From assembly GCA_029251865.1 (NCBI GenBank), contig JAQXCN010000025.1, forward strand, positions 1 through 64,000: a stretch of DNA of 64,000 nt. Direction: 5' to 3'. The notes under the pieces are model-generated. The model was not told where the DNA came from and ran no database searches. It was given only the letters and a program-made list of their open reading frames with translations. Positions 8,477 through 18,771 of the stretch are shown here, one piece after another; positions within the stretch are counted from its first letter, which is position 1; each line of letters starts with the position of its first letter. The position numbers and the translations under genes are program-made. The DNA is from Crocinitomicaceae bacterium. Lineage in GTDB: Bacteria > Bacteroidota > Bacteroidia > Flavobacteriales_D > Crocinitomicaceae.

Positions 8477-11400
8477 TACTTGACAATATGCCAAAGACCA
8501 GTTTCAATTAAACTTTTGGCTTTTTTATATTTAATCTCTTTGGTTTCTTGACCATTAGATATTTTGATAAGCTCATTTCGATTTACCTTAGGGGCTGCGA
8601 ATATGGGCTGGCTTTTTTCCTGCTTAGGGGCTGAATTCCGAATAGCCTCTTCAAATCCTTCTCTTCCTGAAGGTATTTGCGTATTGCTACTGCTGGATTT
8701 TGAACCGCCGTAATTGCTTTGCTTGTCCTCTTTGTTTGTACTTTCAACTTCCTGCTGATCTGGAATGTCAAGCTTCATTAAGAGTTCAACAACCTCCTCA
8801 TTAAGTCTGCCGAGCATACTTCTGAAAAGTTCATAGGATTCTAGTTTGTATATAACGAGCGGATCTTTTTGCTCGTAGGTTGCATTATTAACAGCAGAAC
8901 GTAGATCATCCATTTCTCTAAGATGCTCTTTCCATTCTTCGTCTATTTTGGAGAGTATTACATTTTTCTCGAACGCTTTACTTATGTTTTTACCTTCCGA
9001 ACTGTATGCCTCTTCGAGGTTAACAATCAGACGCATTTCTCTTTTACCATCCGAAAGTGGAAAAACGATATTCTTGTACTTTTCAGACATGGTTTCGTAG
9101 ACATGTTTGATTTGTGGCATACCTTTTTCGGCAATCTTTTCGCATTTTCTTTCATACTTAGAGCGTGTTCTTTCGTATACCATTTCCACAAGCTCCGCTT
9201 TTGGAACAGTTGAGAACTCTTCGTTTGTAACAGGAGATTGTATACCAAGTAGTCGGATTAAACTAAGCTCAAAGTCTTGAAAGGTTGAGTTCTCGGAATT
9301 GTAAACCGTATTTTCACACAAATCATAGTACATATTATCTACATCAATATCGAGCCGGTCTCCAAACAATGCATTTTTTCTCTTTTTGTAAATGGCTTTA
9401 CGTTGAGAGTTCATAACATCATCATATTCTAAAAGTCTTTTTCGAACCCCAAAGTTGTTTTCTTCCACCTTCTTTTGTGCGTTTCCAATAGATTTTGAAA
9501 CCAATCCAGCAGAGATCACTTCACCTTCTTTAAGCCCCATTCTGTCCATAAGTTTTGCAATCCGCTCTGAACCAAACTTACGCATGAGATCATCCTCTAG
9601 TGAAACAAAAAATCTTGAAGAGCCAGGATCTCCCTGTCTTCCTGCACGACCTCTTAATTGACGGTCAACACGTCTAGAGTCATGTCTTTCGGTACCAATA
9701 ATCGCTAAACCTCCTGATTGTTTAACACCTTCACCAAGTTTAATGTCAGTACCTCGACCAGCCATATTGGTTGCAATCGTTACCGCGCCGGCATGACCAG
9801 CATTTGCTACAATTTCTGCTTCTTTTTGGTGGTATTTGGCATTTAGTACTTGGTGCTTAACTTTTTTCATTTGAAGCAAGCGACTCACAAGCTCCGATAT
9901 TTCAACAGTTGTTGTTCCGACAAGAACAGGTCTTCCTTCTGCCACGAGACGTTCCACTTCGTCTGTAACGGCATTGTATTTTTCTCTAGCCGTTTTAAAA
10001 ACCCAATCATCTTCGTCTTTTCTGACCACCGGTTTATTCGTTGGAACCACAACCACGTCTAACTCGTAGATATCCCAAAATTCTTTTGCTTCCGTTTCAG
10101 CAGTTCCCGTCATTCCTGACAGCTTGTGGTACATTCTGAAATAATTCTGAAGGGTTACTGTAGCATACGTTTGCGTAGCAGCTTCAACAGTAACATCCTC
10201 TTTAGCTTCAATCGCTTGATGCAAACCATCTGAGTATCTTCTACCGTCCAAAATACGTCCGGTTGATTCATCGACGATTTTCACTTTCCCGTCCATTACG
10301 ACATATTCAACCTCTTTTTCGAATAAGGTATATGCTTTTAACAGTTGGTTTATTGAGTGAATTCTTTCTGATTTTATTGAATATTCTCGAATTAGGGTAT
10401 CTTTTTTCTCGACAAGCGCCTCTTTATCGGAGCTTTCTTTTTCGAGTTTGGCGATTTCTGCTCCAATATCAGGCATAATAAAGAAGTCGCGTTCATCATT
10501 TCCTGATACAAGGTCAATTCCTTTATCTGTAAGTTGAATTGAATTGTTTTTTTCGTCTATCGTGAAGAAAAGCTCAGCATCGATTTTCTTCATGTGCTTT
10601 CCTTGCTCCTGCATATAGAAGTTCTCAGTCTTCTGAAGGTTTACTTTAATACCGGGCTCAGAAAGATATTTTATTAAAGCTCTATTTTTAGGTAATCCTC
10701 TGAAAGCTCTAAGAAGTGCAATACCGCCTTCTTCAAGATCTTTTTTGTCTTGCGCTTTATCACTTGAAGGTGTGTTAATAACACTAAGCTTTTTCTTTGC
10801 TTCTGCCATACATTGCTGAACAAAAGTCTTCTGCGCCTGCACAACACGCTCGATTCTTGGCTTTAGTATATGGAACTCATGCTCGTCTCCTTTTGGTGTT
10901 GGCCCGGAAATAATTAATGGTGTTCTCGCGTCGTCAATTAAAACGGAATCAACTTCATCCACGATTGCAAAATGATGCTTACGTTGAACGAGATCTTCAA
11001 CAGAACCTGCCATGTTATCTCTCAAGTAGTCAAAACCGAATTCATTATTGGTACCAAATGTTATGTCAGCCATGTACGCTGCACGGCGCTCTGTAGAGTT
11101 AGGTCTATGCTTATCAATACAATCTACAGAAAGGCCATGGAATTGGTATAGCGGCCCCATCCATTCAGAATCTCGTTTGGCGAGATAATCATTTACAGTT
11201 ACCACATGCGTACCTTTTTTCGCAAGTGCATTCAGGTAAACGGGTAGGGTAGCTACCAGTGTTTTTCCTTCCCCAGTTTGCATCTCTGCAATATTTCCTT
11301 TGTGAAGTACAGCACCTCCCATGAGCTGAACGTCATAGTGTGTCATGTTCCAAGAAACAGCCGTTCCTGCCGCAGTCCAGGCGTTATGCCAAATAGCTTC

Positions 11401-11853
11401 ATCTCCTTCGATGCTTATCCCATCTTTTTGTGCGGAAAGTTCTCTATCAAAATCTGTCGCTTTTACTGTCAGCTTTCCATTACTTGACCATCTTGAGGCT
11501 GTCTCTTTTACAACGGAGAAGGCTCTAGGTAAAATTTCTTTTAGCGAAACTTCAATACGTTCATCAATTGCTTTTTCAAGTTTTTCGATTTTTTCAAAAA
11601 TCTCAATTTTATCTTGAACAGAAATTGTGAAGTCTTCTGAACTTATTTTCAGTGCTTTTAACTCGTCTTCGAGTCCTGCTTTTTCCTCTTGAATTTTTGT
11701 TATGAATCCTTTCGTTTCATCTCTCAAGCCTTCATCTGATAAGGCTTGTATTTCTGGGTATATCTTGTTTGTAGACTCAACAAAAGGATTGTATTCCTTC
11801 TGGTCTTTAAGATTTTTATCTCCGATGAGTCTTTTTAAAAAGTTTTGAATCAT
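8476..11853 (-). CDS. secA: Preprotein translocase ATPase SecA
   Basis: SecA drives export of unfolded proteins through SecYEG. The ATG at 11853 ([12 protein letters not shown]) gives 1125 residues and an N-terminus typical for the family; an in-frame ATG at 11889 would add 12 residues that look unlike SecA. Motifs: Walker A MQTGEGKT at ~191-198, [14 protein letters not shown] in the Walker B region, [11 protein letters not shown] in NBD2, and the arginine-finger region [10 protein letters not shown]. It is longer than E. coli SecA because of helical insertions near residues 50-110 and further ones later, as is usual in Bacteroidota. The C-terminal tail has no CxCxnCH zinc motif; it ends in a basic stretch. 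It heads the operon secA-DUF2520-kdsC-like, with a -7 element just upstream. Confidence 0.98.
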   Translation of the reverse strand: MIQNFLKRLIGDKNLKDQKEYNPFVESTNKIYPEIQALSDEGLRDETKGFITKIQEEKAGLEDELKALKISSEDFTISVQDKIEIFEKIEKLEKAIDERIEVSLKEILPRAFSVVKETASRWSSNGKLTVKATDFDRELSAQKDGISIEGDEAIWHNAWTAAGTAVSWNMTHYDVQLMGGAVLHKGNIAEMQTGEGKTLVATLPVYLNALAKKGTHVVTVNDYLAKRDSEWMGPLYQFHGLSVDCIDKHRPNSTERRAAYMADITFGTNNEFGFDYLRDNMAGSVEDLVQRKHHFAIVDEVDSVLIDDARTPLIISGPTPKGDEHEFHILKPRIERVVQAQKTFVQQCMAEAKKKLSVINTPSSDKAQDKKDLEEGGIALLRAFRGLPKNRALIKYLSEPGIKVNLQKTENFYMQEQGKHMKKIDAELFFTIDEKNNSIQLTDKGIDLVSGNDERDFFIMPDIGAEIAKLEKESSDKEALVEKKDTLIREYSIKSERIHSINQLLKAYTLFEKEVEYVVMDGKVKIVDESTGRILDGRRYSDGLHQAIEAKEDVTVEAATQTYATVTLQNYFRMYHKLSGMTGTAETEAKEFWDIYELDVVVVPTNKPVVRKDEDDWVFKTAREKYNAVTDEVERLVAEGRPVLVGTTTVEISELVSRLLQMKKVKHQVLNAKYHQKEAEIVANAGHAGAVTIATNMAGRGTDIKLGEGVKQSGGLAIIGTERHDSRRVDRQLRGRAGRQGDPGSSRFFVSLEDDLMRKFGSERIAKLMDRMGLKEGEVISAGLVSKSIGNAQKKVEENNFGVRKRLLEYDDVMNSQRKAIYKKRKNALFGDRLDIDVDNMYYDLCENTVYNSENSTFQDFELSLIRLLGIQSPVTNEEFSTVPKAELVEMVYERTRSKYERKCEKIAEKGMPQIKHVYETMSEKYKNIVFPLSDGKREMRLIVNLEEAYSSEGKNISKAFEKNVILSKIDEEWKEHLREMDDLRSAVNNATYEQKDPLVIYKLESYELFRSMLGRLNEEVVELLMKLDIPDQQEVESTNKEDKQSNYGGSKSSSSNTQIPSGREGFEEAIRNSAPKQEKSQPIFAAPKVNRNELIKISNGQETKEIKYKKAKSLIETGLWHIVK

Positions 11854-11876
11854 TTTACAGTCTAATTTGCGGAAGG

Positions 11877-11884
11877 CAAATTTA
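11877..11884 (-). promoter_or_regulatory. -7 promoter element for secA
   Basis: The minus strand reads TAAATTTG, an exact TAnnTTTG match, ending 23 bases before the secA ATG at 11853. No convincing -33 TTG is seen. It lies in the divergent gap between secA and guaA. Confidence 0.55.
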
Positions 11885-12021
11885 ATCAAATTAAAGGATG
11901 AAAAGAAACGAAAAGTACACCAATTCTACAATTACTCAAAATGCACTCAATTTGTTAAAATTGTATTAAAAAAAAATCAATTATTCTTGGTCTAGAAATG
12001 AAGCTGAATTGTTATTCGGTT

Positions 12022-12029
12022 TATCTTTG
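12022..12029 (+). promoter_or_regulatory. -7 promoter element for guaA, very close to the start codon
   Basis: TATCTTTG matches the Bacteroidota -7 element exactly. Only four bases separate it from the guaA ATG at 12034, so transcription would begin at or beside the start codon. No -33 TTG is present at 17-23 bases upstream. The element also argues against the earlier in-frame ATG at 11998, which would lie upstream of the promoter. Confidence 0.6.
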
Positions 12030-12033
12030 TGCT

Positions 12034-13566
12034 ATGCATCAAAAAATAATGATTCTCGATTTTGGTTCACAATATACGCAGCTTATCGCGAGACGTATTC
12101 GTGAGTTAAATGTATATTGTGAAATCCATCCTTGGAATAAAGTCCCTGAAATCTGTGATGATATTGTGGGAGTTATCCTCTCTGGTAGCCCCTTTTCAGT
12201 ACTTGATGATGCCTCACCAAAACCCGATTTATCTAAAATAAAAGGTGAATTACCTCTTTTGGGTGTTTGTTTTGGGGCTCAGTATTTAGCACAAAATCAT
12301 GGAGGAAACGTGTTGCCTTCAAGCACCAGGGAATATGGTAGAGCTATCTTAACAGAGGTTGATAACCAATATTCAATATCAAAAGGATTGACACCGAATT
12401 CACAAGTATGGATGTCCCATGGAGATACCATCAAAAATGTACCGGATAATTATAAAATATTTGCTTCAACGAATGAAGTTGAAGTTGCGGGATATGTTAT
12501 TGAAGGAGAGGATACTTTTGGTGTGCAGTTTCATCCAGAAGTGTACCATTCCACTGAGGGAAAAATTCTAATTAAGAATTTTGTTGTGGATATTTGTGGT
12601 TGTGCGGGTGATTGGACGCCCGATTCCTTTGTTGAAGAAACTTGTCGGCAACTCAAAGAAAAAGTAGGGGATGATAAAGTAATTCTTGGTCTTTCTGGCG
12701 GAGTAGATTCCTCTGTAGCGGCGGTTCTTTTGCACAAGGCAATTGGTAGTAATTTACATTGCATATTCGTAGACAACGGATTGCTTCGAAAAAACGAGTA
12801 CGAATCCGTTTTGGAATCCTATCAGGGTATGGGATTAAACGTCATTGGTGTTAACGCGTCTGAATTATTTTACGCTGAACTCGAGGGCGTAAGTGACCCT
12901 GAACTTAAAAGAAAGGCAATCGGAAAGGTTTTTATTGACGTTTTTGAAGCAGAATCTCAAAAAGTAAAAGATGCAAAATGGCTTGGTCAAGGTACCATTT
13001 ATCCGGATGTAATAGAATCTGTATCGGCAACAGGAGGGCCTTCTCAAACGATTAAGTCGCATCACAATGTTGGTGGTTTACCTGACTATATGTCTTTAAA
13101 AGTTGTCGAGCCTTTGCGTAAATTATTTAAAGACGAAGTACGTCGCATAGGACATTCCATGCATATTGATCCTGCTATTCTAGGAAGGCATCCTTTTCCT
13201 GGCCCAGGACTTGGAATTCGTATATTAGGTGATGTGACAAAAGAAAAGGTACGTATTTTGCAAGAAGTCGATTATATATTTGTTCAAGGACTAAAAGAAC
13301 ACGGACTTTATGACGATGTTTGGCAGGCAGGTGCAATATTTTTACCGGTGCAAACTGTTGGTGTAATGGGCGATGAAAGAACCTATGAGAATGCGGTAGC
13401 CTTGCGGGCTGTATATTCTACTGATGGAATGACCGCAGACTGGTGCCATTTGCCTTACGAGTTTTTGGCTTTGATTTCTAATAAAATCATAAATCAAGTA
13501 AAAGGCATTAACAGGGTAACTTATGATATCAGCTCCAAACCACCGGCAACTATAGAATGGGAATAA
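12034..13566 (+). CDS. guaA: GMP synthase (glutamine-hydrolysing)
   Basis: GuaA converts XMP to GMP with glutamine and ATP. The ATG at 12034 gives 510 residues and the standard N-terminus [16 protein letters not shown]. The class I amidotransferase domain has its triad at Cys79 (GVCFGAQ), His167 and Glu169 (FHPEV). The ATP-pyrophosphatase loop SGGVDSS is at 221-227, and the C-terminal dimerisation domain ends with the family's [14 protein letters not shown]. The gene is followed after one base by the LysM/PBP1 gene, so the two are co-transcribed. It is divergent from secA across about 180 bases that hold a -7 element for each. Confidence 0.98.
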   Translation: MHQKIMILDFGSQYTQLIARRIRELNVYCEIHPWNKVPEICDDIVGVILSGSPFSVLDDASPKPDLSKIKGELPLLGVCFGAQYLAQNHGGNVLPSSTREYGRAILTEVDNQYSISKGLTPNSQVWMSHGDTIKNVPDNYKIFASTNEVEVAGYVIEGEDTFGVQFHPEVYHSTEGKILIKNFVVDICGCAGDWTPDSFVEETCRQLKEKVGDDKVILGLSGGVDSSVAAVLLHKAIGSNLHCIFVDNGLLRKNEYESVLESYQGMGLNVIGVNASELFYAELEGVSDPELKRKAIGKVFIDVFEAESQKVKDAKWLGQGTIYPDVIESVSATGGPSQTIKSHHNVGGLPDYMSLKVVEPLRKLFKDEVRRIGHSMHIDPAILGRHPFPGPGLGIRILGDVTKEKVRILQEVDYIFVQGLKEHGLYDDVWQAGAIFLPVQTVGVMGDERTYENAVALRAVYSTDGMTADWCHLPYEFLALISNKIINQVKGINRVTYDISSKPPATIEWE

Positions 13567-13567
13567 A

Positions 13568-15271
13568 ATGAAAAGATTTTTGTTTTTAATATTTTTGATT
13601 GTTGGCTTTAATGGCTCAGGACAGGGATATGCAAAAATTGGAGAGAGGGCAGGTGAAAAGTTTTATATTCATGAAGTTGTCGCAGGAGAAACGCTTTATG
13701 CAATTGAGTCAATTTACGGTGTAGAGGTTTCGAAAATTCAAAAAGCAAATGGTCTATTAGAAAATATTGAAATAGGACAAGCGCTTTACATACCAATTCG
13801 TTACCACGATATAAAGCACACGGTTAGGAGACAAGAAACACTCTATGGTATTTCAAAAAAGTATGCCGTTTCCATTGACTCTCTCAAAGCGCACAACCCA
13901 TCCTTAAATGAAGGGCTCAAGCGAGGTCAGCAGCTTATAATTAAGAATATAATCCTGCCTATTCCTTTGAAGTCTGCCACTATTATTTCTGATGCGACTT
14001 TGATTGTTCCAGTGGATTCAAGTCAGATTACTGAAAATGATTCGATTATTGAATACGTAGTGAAGTCTGGAGAGACGATGTATTCTATCTCAAAACGATT
14101 TATGGTTCCTATAAATGTTATTTTGAGTAGGAATAATTTAACTACAGTGGCGTTGCAACCTGGACAGATGATTACAATACCTTTGAAGAAGGAATTGAAG
14201 ATAAATCCAAGACCTCCTTTTGTTTATGAACAGGATTCTCTGAATTCAAATCACGGAAATGATAGCCTAGATTTGGATCGAAAATATAACGTTGTCGTAT
14301 TACTACCTTTCAATTTAGACACAATCGACTCCCGAGGTTTGAGTTCCTATGCTACTGAATATTATATGGGCGCCTTGATGGCGATTGACTCATTGAGGAG
14401 TTACCCCGTGAATGGAAGCTTTCGTTTTGTTGATTATTTATCCAAGTCTGTTCCATTTGACACCCTTCTTTTTAATGGAAGTCTTGATTCTGTCGATTTA
14501 ATTTATGCTCCATTTGATTTCGAGATGTCAAAAAAGCTTTCTGATTGGGCCAAGGATAGAATGGTTAAGATCGTCTATCCGCTTGCCAATCATCACGCAA
14601 TAGGCATTAATAGTAGCAATGCATATTTCATGAATCCAAATACTTTGTCTTTACTTTCTGTCATGGCAACGCATTTGAGTCAAAGAGATTCTGCACAAAT
14701 TGTATTAATAAAAACCAAAGATTCAACTGAAATAAAAATTTATGAGACGTTTCTTAGAATCACTCAATATCTTGATCTCCCTGTCAAAATTCAAGAAGCA
14801 AATTTTGAGAACTACACTTATTTTTCGCGTAAAAAAGATCTAAAAACACTTTACGTACTATTATCAAAATGCGCTCCGATTATTGATGAGCTTCTAAGGT
14901 TCTCACTTGAGGAGGATAATGTTGAGGTTTACGGCATGAAGGAATGGAAAAAATGTTCTTCCTTTTTGAAATCTATTGAAAATGAGAAAGGATATCGGTT
15001 CGCAAACTCCTCTTACTTAGATTACGAAAATGAGGAATTGAAAAGAATACACAGAGCCTATCGGAAAAAATATAATTCTGACCTTACGAAGATGGCCTGT
15101 TTAGGTTTTGATGCAACTTTGAATATGTTTCTTTACGCATTGTACAACGAAAATTTAAATTCAGGCTTAGTTCATAATTTTAGATTTGGTGTTTCAGATG
15201 GCAATCATGTAAATTTGGGCGCATTCATGTTAGAATTTCAAAATTTAGAAGAGAAAATCATCGCGCCATGA
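13568..15271 (+). CDS. LysM and PBP1-like domain protein, exported
   Basis: After an N-terminal signal peptide (residues 1-20) come three LysM peptidoglycan-binding domains at roughly 33-76, 83-126 and 162-206, each with a recognisable GETLY/QETLY/GETMY segment. The remaining ~340 residues look like a type 1 periplasmic binding-protein fold, as in the Bacteroidota 'PBP1 and LysM' family. It should sit in the periplasm bound to the cell wall; the ligand of the PBP1-like part is unknown. It begins 1 base after guaA and its stop overlaps the hemF start (ATGA), so it is in the guaA-hemF operon. Confidence 0.88.
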   Translation: MKRFLFLIFLIVGFNGSGQGYAKIGERAGEKFYIHEVVAGETLYAIESIYGVEVSKIQKANGLLENIEIGQALYIPIRYHDIKHTVRRQETLYGISKKYAVSIDSLKAHNPSLNEGLKRGQQLIIKNIILPIPLKSATIISDATLIVPVDSSQITENDSIIEYVVKSGETMYSISKRFMVPINVILSRNNLTTVALQPGQMITIPLKKELKINPRPPFVYEQDSLNSNHGNDSLDLDRKYNVVVLLPFNLDTIDSRGLSSYATEYYMGALMAIDSLRSYPVNGSFRFVDYLSKSVPFDTLLFNGSLDSVDLIYAPFDFEMSKKLSDWAKDRMVKIVYPLANHHAIGINSSNAYFMNPNTLSLLSVMATHLSQRDSAQIVLIKTKDSTEIKIYETFLRITQYLDLPVKIQEANFENYTYFSRKKDLKTLYVLLSKCAPIIDELLRFSLEEDNVEVYGMKEWKKCSSFLKSIENEKGYRFANSSYLDYENEELKRIHRAYRKKYNSDLTKMACLGFDATLNMFLYALYNENLNSGLVHNFRFGVSDGNHVNLGAFMLEFQNLEEKIIAP

Positions 15272-16161
15272 CGAAGTCAGATATCGCCGCATCTTTTAAG
15301 GAACTTCAAGGGTACATTTGTCGAAGATTAAATGAAGTCGATAAATCTGCAGAATTCTTGTCTGACGATTGGAAAAGGAATCAGGGAGGTGGTGGTATTA
15401 CACGTGCTGTAAGCGGCGGTGAATTTATTGAAAAAGGGGGTGTTGCATTTTCCGAGGTTTTCGGACCTGTTACTGAGAGTATGGCCAAGCAACTCAAGCT
15501 TGATGGTGTTGAGTTTTTTGCAACGGGTGTTTCTATTGTTTTGCATTCAAAGAGTCCACTGCACCCAATTATTCATATGAATGTCAGGTATTTTGAAATG
15601 GATAATGGCACATATTGGTTTGGAGGAGGTATTGATCTGACGCCAATTTACATTGATAAATTAAAAGCCAAAAAATTTCATTTAGGTCTCAAGAATTTGT
15701 GCGATGGTTACGATTTAGATATGTATTTGAAGTATAAGAAGTGGGCTGATGATTACTTCTATTTGCCCCACAGGAATGAAACGCGAGGTGTTGGCGGTAT
15801 TTTTTTCGATCATTTGAGTAAATCCGAAAAAATGACTAAAAATCAGGTTTTTGAATTTTGTATTGCATTGGGTAAGTTATTTCCTGAGCTATATTCTGCG
15901 CAACTAAGTACTAATAATAATGATAAAGTGAATGAAGCAACATTACAATGGCAAATGCTTCGTCGCAGTAGATACGTTGAGTTTAATCTTTTACACGACC
16001 GAGGCACGAAATTTGGCATTTATTCAGGTGGTCGCACTGAGTCTATTTTAATGAGCATGCCTCCTGTTGCCCAATGGTCTTATAATTTTAAACCCGAAGA
16101 AACCTCAAATGAGGCCAATACTTTGGCTTTACTTAAAAAGGATATCGATTGGCTTAAATAA
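15268..16161 (+). CDS. hemF: Oxygen-dependent coproporphyrinogen III oxidase
   Basis: HemF decarboxylates two propionates of coproporphyrinogen III to vinyl groups using O2, a late step of heme synthesis. The 297-residue length and the motifs fit: GGGGITRAVSGG, IIHMNVRYFE, WFGGGIDLTP, HRNETRGVGGIFFDHL, and KFGIYSGGRTESILMSMPP. The ATG overlaps the upstream stop (ATGA), so translation is likely coupled. Its stop lies 8 bases inside the convergent AlkB-like gene. Use of the oxygen-dependent enzyme suggests aerobic growth. hemE lies 33 kb away. Confidence 0.97.
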   Translation: MTKSDIAASFKELQGYICRRLNEVDKSAEFLSDDWKRNQGGGGITRAVSGGEFIEKGGVAFSEVFGPVTESMAKQLKLDGVEFFATGVSIVLHSKSPLHPIIHMNVRYFEMDNGTYWFGGGIDLTPIYIDKLKAKKFHLGLKNLCDGYDLDMYLKYKKWADDYFYLPHRNETRGVGGIFFDHLSKSEKMTKNQVFEFCIALGKLFPELYSAQLSTNNNDKVNEATLQWQMLRRSRYVEFNLLHDRGTKFGIYSGGRTESILMSMPPVAQWSYNFKPEETSNEANTLALLKKDIDWLK

Positions 16162-16729
16162 TATACCGAAATGTTAAATTCAGTCGTGCTTCTTTTTTAG
16201 CTTTTGTCTTTGGAATTTGATGCTTCCAAAACTCTTGTAATGCACCGGACATTATCATGAGACTTCCATGGACTAAAGTTTCTTCCACCCTTTGGTTACT
16301 TGATTTATGTTTGAATTGAATTTTCCGAGATTCACCGAGACTAAGCGATGCAATAAATGGATGAGGACCCAGTTCTTTTTCATTATCTGCATGCCATCCA
16401 TTACTGTCTTGACCATCTCGATAAAGATTTATTAGAACTGAATTGAATTTTTGTGAAGTTGCGGATTCAATCTTGCTACAAATTTGGTCCAAAGTGGCGT
16501 TAAATGGTTTGGGAGTCATTTTTTTACCTGAATAACCATACTGCTCGCCGTTTTTCGAGTAAAATGCTTCTAGGCGCGGTGTTTTGTAATTTTTTCCGAA
16601 AATCACAATATCATTTTGTTTTAATGAAAGTTCCTCTTTAAGTATTTCAAGGATACTATCAGCCTCTGACTTTTCTAAAAAAGATTCCTCATAACCTAGG
16701 TTACCATCTGGTATATCAAAGGCAATCAT
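16154..16729 (-). CDS. AlkB-like 2-oxoglutarate/Fe(II)-dependent dioxygenase
   Basis: AlkB-type enzymes remove alkyl lesions from DNA or RNA by oxidative demethylation. The iron-binding set is visible: HxD in GWHADNEKELG, a distal His in EFWKHQIPK, and the 2-oxoglutarate-binding arginines in ARLNLTFR. The ATG at 16729 overlaps the upstream YdcF-like stop as ATGA, which fixes the start (191 residues); an in-frame upstream extension is rejected. Whether it acts on DNA or RNA is not clear. It is the last gene of a two-gene unit and overlaps hemF tail to tail by 8 bases. Confidence 0.9.
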   Translation of the reverse strand: MIAFDIPDGNLGYEESFLEKSEADSILEILKEELSLKQNDIVIFGKNYKTPRLEAFYSKNGEQYGYSGKKMTPKPFNATLDQICSKIESATSQKFNSVLINLYRDGQDSNGWHADNEKELGPHPFIASLSLGESRKIQFKHKSSNQRVEETLVHGSLMIMSGALQEFWKHQIPKTKAKKEARLNLTFRYII

Positions 16730-17490
16730 AAATAACCGAAAATACCGTATATAATTGTCCCTGTCCATTCCTTTATGATGCGCTGCCACATCACGAATCC
16801 TTCGGCACTCGGTAGTAGTCCTGAAGCTGAAAATGGTTCGGATTTAATGTAGTAATGGTCTGTTGTGTAACTTGAACAAGTAACCCCCTCTTTTTTAAAG
16901 CATTTATGTGCCCTCCGCATATGAATAGCGGAGGTGATCAGGAGAAAGGTTTTTTTTTCGAGCCTATTTTTTTTTATTAATAATGCGGTTTCATAGGCGT
17001 TTTCATGAGTATTTCTTGATTTGTTCTCAATTACGATGTCAGCATCAGGGATATTTTGAGCGATAAGTAGTTTTTTGAGTTGCGTCGACTCGTGTAGCCC
17101 TTTTTTAAAAACATATCCAGAATCTCCCGATAGGAGTATTTTTTTAATCTTTCCGCTATGGTAAAGATGTATGGCCTGCCATAATCGGTCTGAACCTCTT
17201 CTTGCACTCAATCTATTTAGATCTGTATTATACTCGAACATGCCTGACAAAACGATACCGTAGTCATATACGGGAAGTTCTTGTTTGGTTTTTCCAGGAA
17301 CTTCCCAAAGTCCAACAAATAAACCGGCAATCCAACTATTAGAAAAAATGACACTTAGACTTATCGCCACCCAAAGCACTATTCTTTTCGTTTTCACTCC
17401 TTTTACAAGGACAACGCTTACCCAACTTGAAAGTACCCATAAAAAGGGTGAGAGTAGAACTGAAAGCACCTTTGAAAGGATAAAAAACAT
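16726..17490 (-). CDS. YdcF family (DUF218) membrane protein
   Basis: The protein has 254 residues with two hydrophobic segments at the N-terminus (about residues 5-25 and 35-58) followed by a DUF218 domain. The domain core is seen in YDYGIVLSGM, KKILLSGDSG, and the ENKSRNTHENA block that is shared with ElyC/SanA/YdcF proteins. Members are linked to envelope integrity or bind nucleotides, but the exact reaction is unsettled. It is first in a unit with the AlkB-like gene (ATGA overlap), and a -7 element lies 4 bases upstream of its ATG. Confidence 0.87.
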   Translation of the reverse strand: MFFILSKVLSVLLSPFLWVLSSWVSVVLVKGVKTKRIVLWVAISLSVIFSNSWIAGLFVGLWEVPGKTKQELPVYDYGIVLSGMFEYNTDLNRLSARRGSDRLWQAIHLYHSGKIKKILLSGDSGYVFKKGLHESTQLKKLLIAQNIPDADIVIENKSRNTHENAYETALLIKKNRLEKKTFLLITSAIHMRRAHKCFKKEGVTCSSYTTDHYYIKSEPFSASGLLPSAEGFVMWQRIIKEWTGTIIYGIFGYL

Positions 17491-17494
17491 ACTA

Positions 17495-17502
17495 CAAAAT
17501 TA
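17495..17502 (-). promoter_or_regulatory. -7 promoter element close to the YdcF-like start
   Basis: The minus strand reads TAATTTTG, an exact TAnnTTTG match, with only four bases to the ATG at 17490. No clear -33 TTG is seen. Confidence 0.5.
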
Positions 17503-17535
17503 GAACTTTAAAATTAGCGTTTCCTGCATGCTGAA

Positions 17536-18444
17536 TTAGATATATAATCTGTTTTTGTCTAGAATCATAACCTTTAGACTTTTAGGAATCACATTAAACA
17601 TAATGGTGTCGTGGGCAGAAACAAATTCACCATCGTAATGCGCAATGTTTTTTGATAATTCTAGTTTGCCTTCCTTAACCGATATTGTATCTATGTATCG
17701 AGAACGGTATGATTTATTACCAAATATTTTTGCCGCAATAAGTCCTCCCTTCCACTTTGGGAATGGTCGTACAATAATCAATTCAAGCATGCCGTCAGTA
17801 ACACTTGATTTAGGAGATATTTTAAATCTATTTCCAAATTCAGAAGTATTTGCAATGCACAGCATAAAGGCCTCAACCGTTTGTTTTTTTTGAGAGGAGT
17901 CGATGTGAATTTTGATAGGTTTAAGATTGATGAATTCGCGAATAGAATGCTTGACGTATGTTTTTAAACCACGTTTAGAATCGTTTGAGAATTTTTCAGC
18001 AATTACGGCATCAATTCCAAATCCTGCAGTACCCACAAAAAATGCATCATTAACAGCAACCGTATCAATGCGCGTAATTATACCTTTATTAATTACAGAT
18101 ATTGCTTTTTTAATTTTTTTTGGGATACCCAAGTGATTGGCAATCCCATTTCCCGAACCTTTAGGTATGACGCATAAAGTTGACTCGGATTGAATCAGCT
18201 CTCCAGCAATTTCATGGATAGTCCCATCGCCACCGATAGCACAAACCAAAGGAATATTTTCTTGTACAGCACGCCCAGCTATTTCTCTTCCGTGCCCCTC
18301 GTATTTAGTGTAATAGATAGAGGATGAAAAACGACTATGGTCCAAGTGACGCTCTATTTTTTTAACGATAGTCCCTTTCCGTTTCCCGCCAGAAATTGGA
18401 TTTATAATAAACCAAATTGATATTTTATCTTGTTGAATTGTCAA
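17536..18444 (-). CDS. Diacylglycerol/sphingosine kinase-like lipid kinase (YegS/BmrU type)
   Basis: The catalytic domain is at the N-terminus: FIINPISGGKRKG at residues ~12-24, and the nucleotide motif GGDGTIHEI at ~73-81 with GSGNGIANHLGIP following. Family members phosphorylate diacylglycerol, sphingosine or phosphatidylglycerol. The substrate cannot be decided here. The 302-residue length is normal. The start is TTG; no ATG lies between it and the first motif. It stands alone on the minus strand, divergent from the tRNA genes. Confidence 0.9.
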   Translation of the reverse strand: MTIQQDKISIWFIINPISGGKRKGTIVKKIERHLDHSRFSSSIYYTKYEGHGREIAGRAVQENIPLVCAIGGDGTIHEIAGELIQSESTLCVIPKGSGNGIANHLGIPKKIKKAISVINKGIITRIDTVAVNDAFFVGTAGFGIDAVIAEKFSNDSKRGLKTYVKHSIREFINLKPIKIHIDSSQKKQTVEAFMLCIANTSEFGNRFKISPKSSVTDGMLELIIVRPFPKWKGGLIAAKIFGNKSYRSRYIDTISVKEGKLELSKNIAHYDGEFVSAHDTIMFNVIPKSLKVMILDKNRLYI

Positions 18445-18528
18445 TGAAAAAAGACTTAGAATTCAAAATTGAACAAAATTTAGGAGAATTCGATTAAAAT
18501 GAGACTTCAAAAAAATTAATACGGACAC

Positions 18529-18558
18529 TTGTTATTAGAGAATTTCACCCTATATTTG
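18529..18558 (+). promoter_or_regulatory. Complete Bacteroidota promoter for the tRNA-Glu/rpsT unit
   Basis: A TTG at 18529-18531 and TATATTTG at 18551-18558 are separated by 19 bases, which fits the Bacteroidota -33/-7 consensus. The first tRNA begins 31 bases downstream. This is the best-formed promoter in the window, as expected for a stable RNA unit. Confidence 0.8.
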
Positions 18559-18589
18559 CACTCTCAAAATATGCTTTTGAGATTTTAAT

Positions 18590-18661
18590 GGCCCGTTCGT
18601 CTAGTGGTTAGGACGCCAGGTTTTCATCCTGGTAACAGGGGTTCGATTCCCCTACGGGCTA
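18590..18661 (+). tRNA. tRNA-Glu (anticodon TTC), first copy
   Basis: A full cloverleaf of 72 nt: acceptor GGCCCGT pairs with ACGGGCT, the anticodon stem CCAGG/CCTGG encloses loop TTTTCAT with anticodon TTC, and the T arm is AGGGG/CCCCT around TTCGATT. The discriminator base is A and the CCA tail is not encoded, so the CCA-adding enzyme (24326-25750) is needed. A second copy follows after 8 bases. Confidence 0.96.
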
Positions 18662-18669
18662 CTTTTATT

Positions 18670-18741
18670 GGCCCATTCGTCTAGTGGTTAGGACGCCAGG
18701 TTTTCATCCTGGTAACAGGAGTTCGATTCTCCTATGGGCTA
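18670..18741 (+). tRNA. tRNA-Glu (anticodon TTC), second tandem copy
   Basis: Identical to the first copy except at four positions, which form two compensatory pairs: acceptor pair 6-67 changes from G-C to A-T (18675/18735), and T-stem pair 52-62 changes from G-C to A-T (18720/18730). The anticodon and loops are unchanged, so both decode GAA/GAG. CCA is not encoded. rpsT starts 30 bases downstream, probably on the same transcript. Confidence 0.96.
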
Positions 18742-18771
18742 CAGTATTAATAATGAAACTAAATAAAGAAG

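Noticed and set aside
8583-11617. Several antisense frames inside secA
   Set aside because: They are shadows of the secA coding frame with no promoter, start context or domain of their own.
18590-18741. Tandem tRNA repeat as an integration (attachment) site
   Set aside because: Both copies are complete and functional-looking, and no integrase or foreign island lies beside them.
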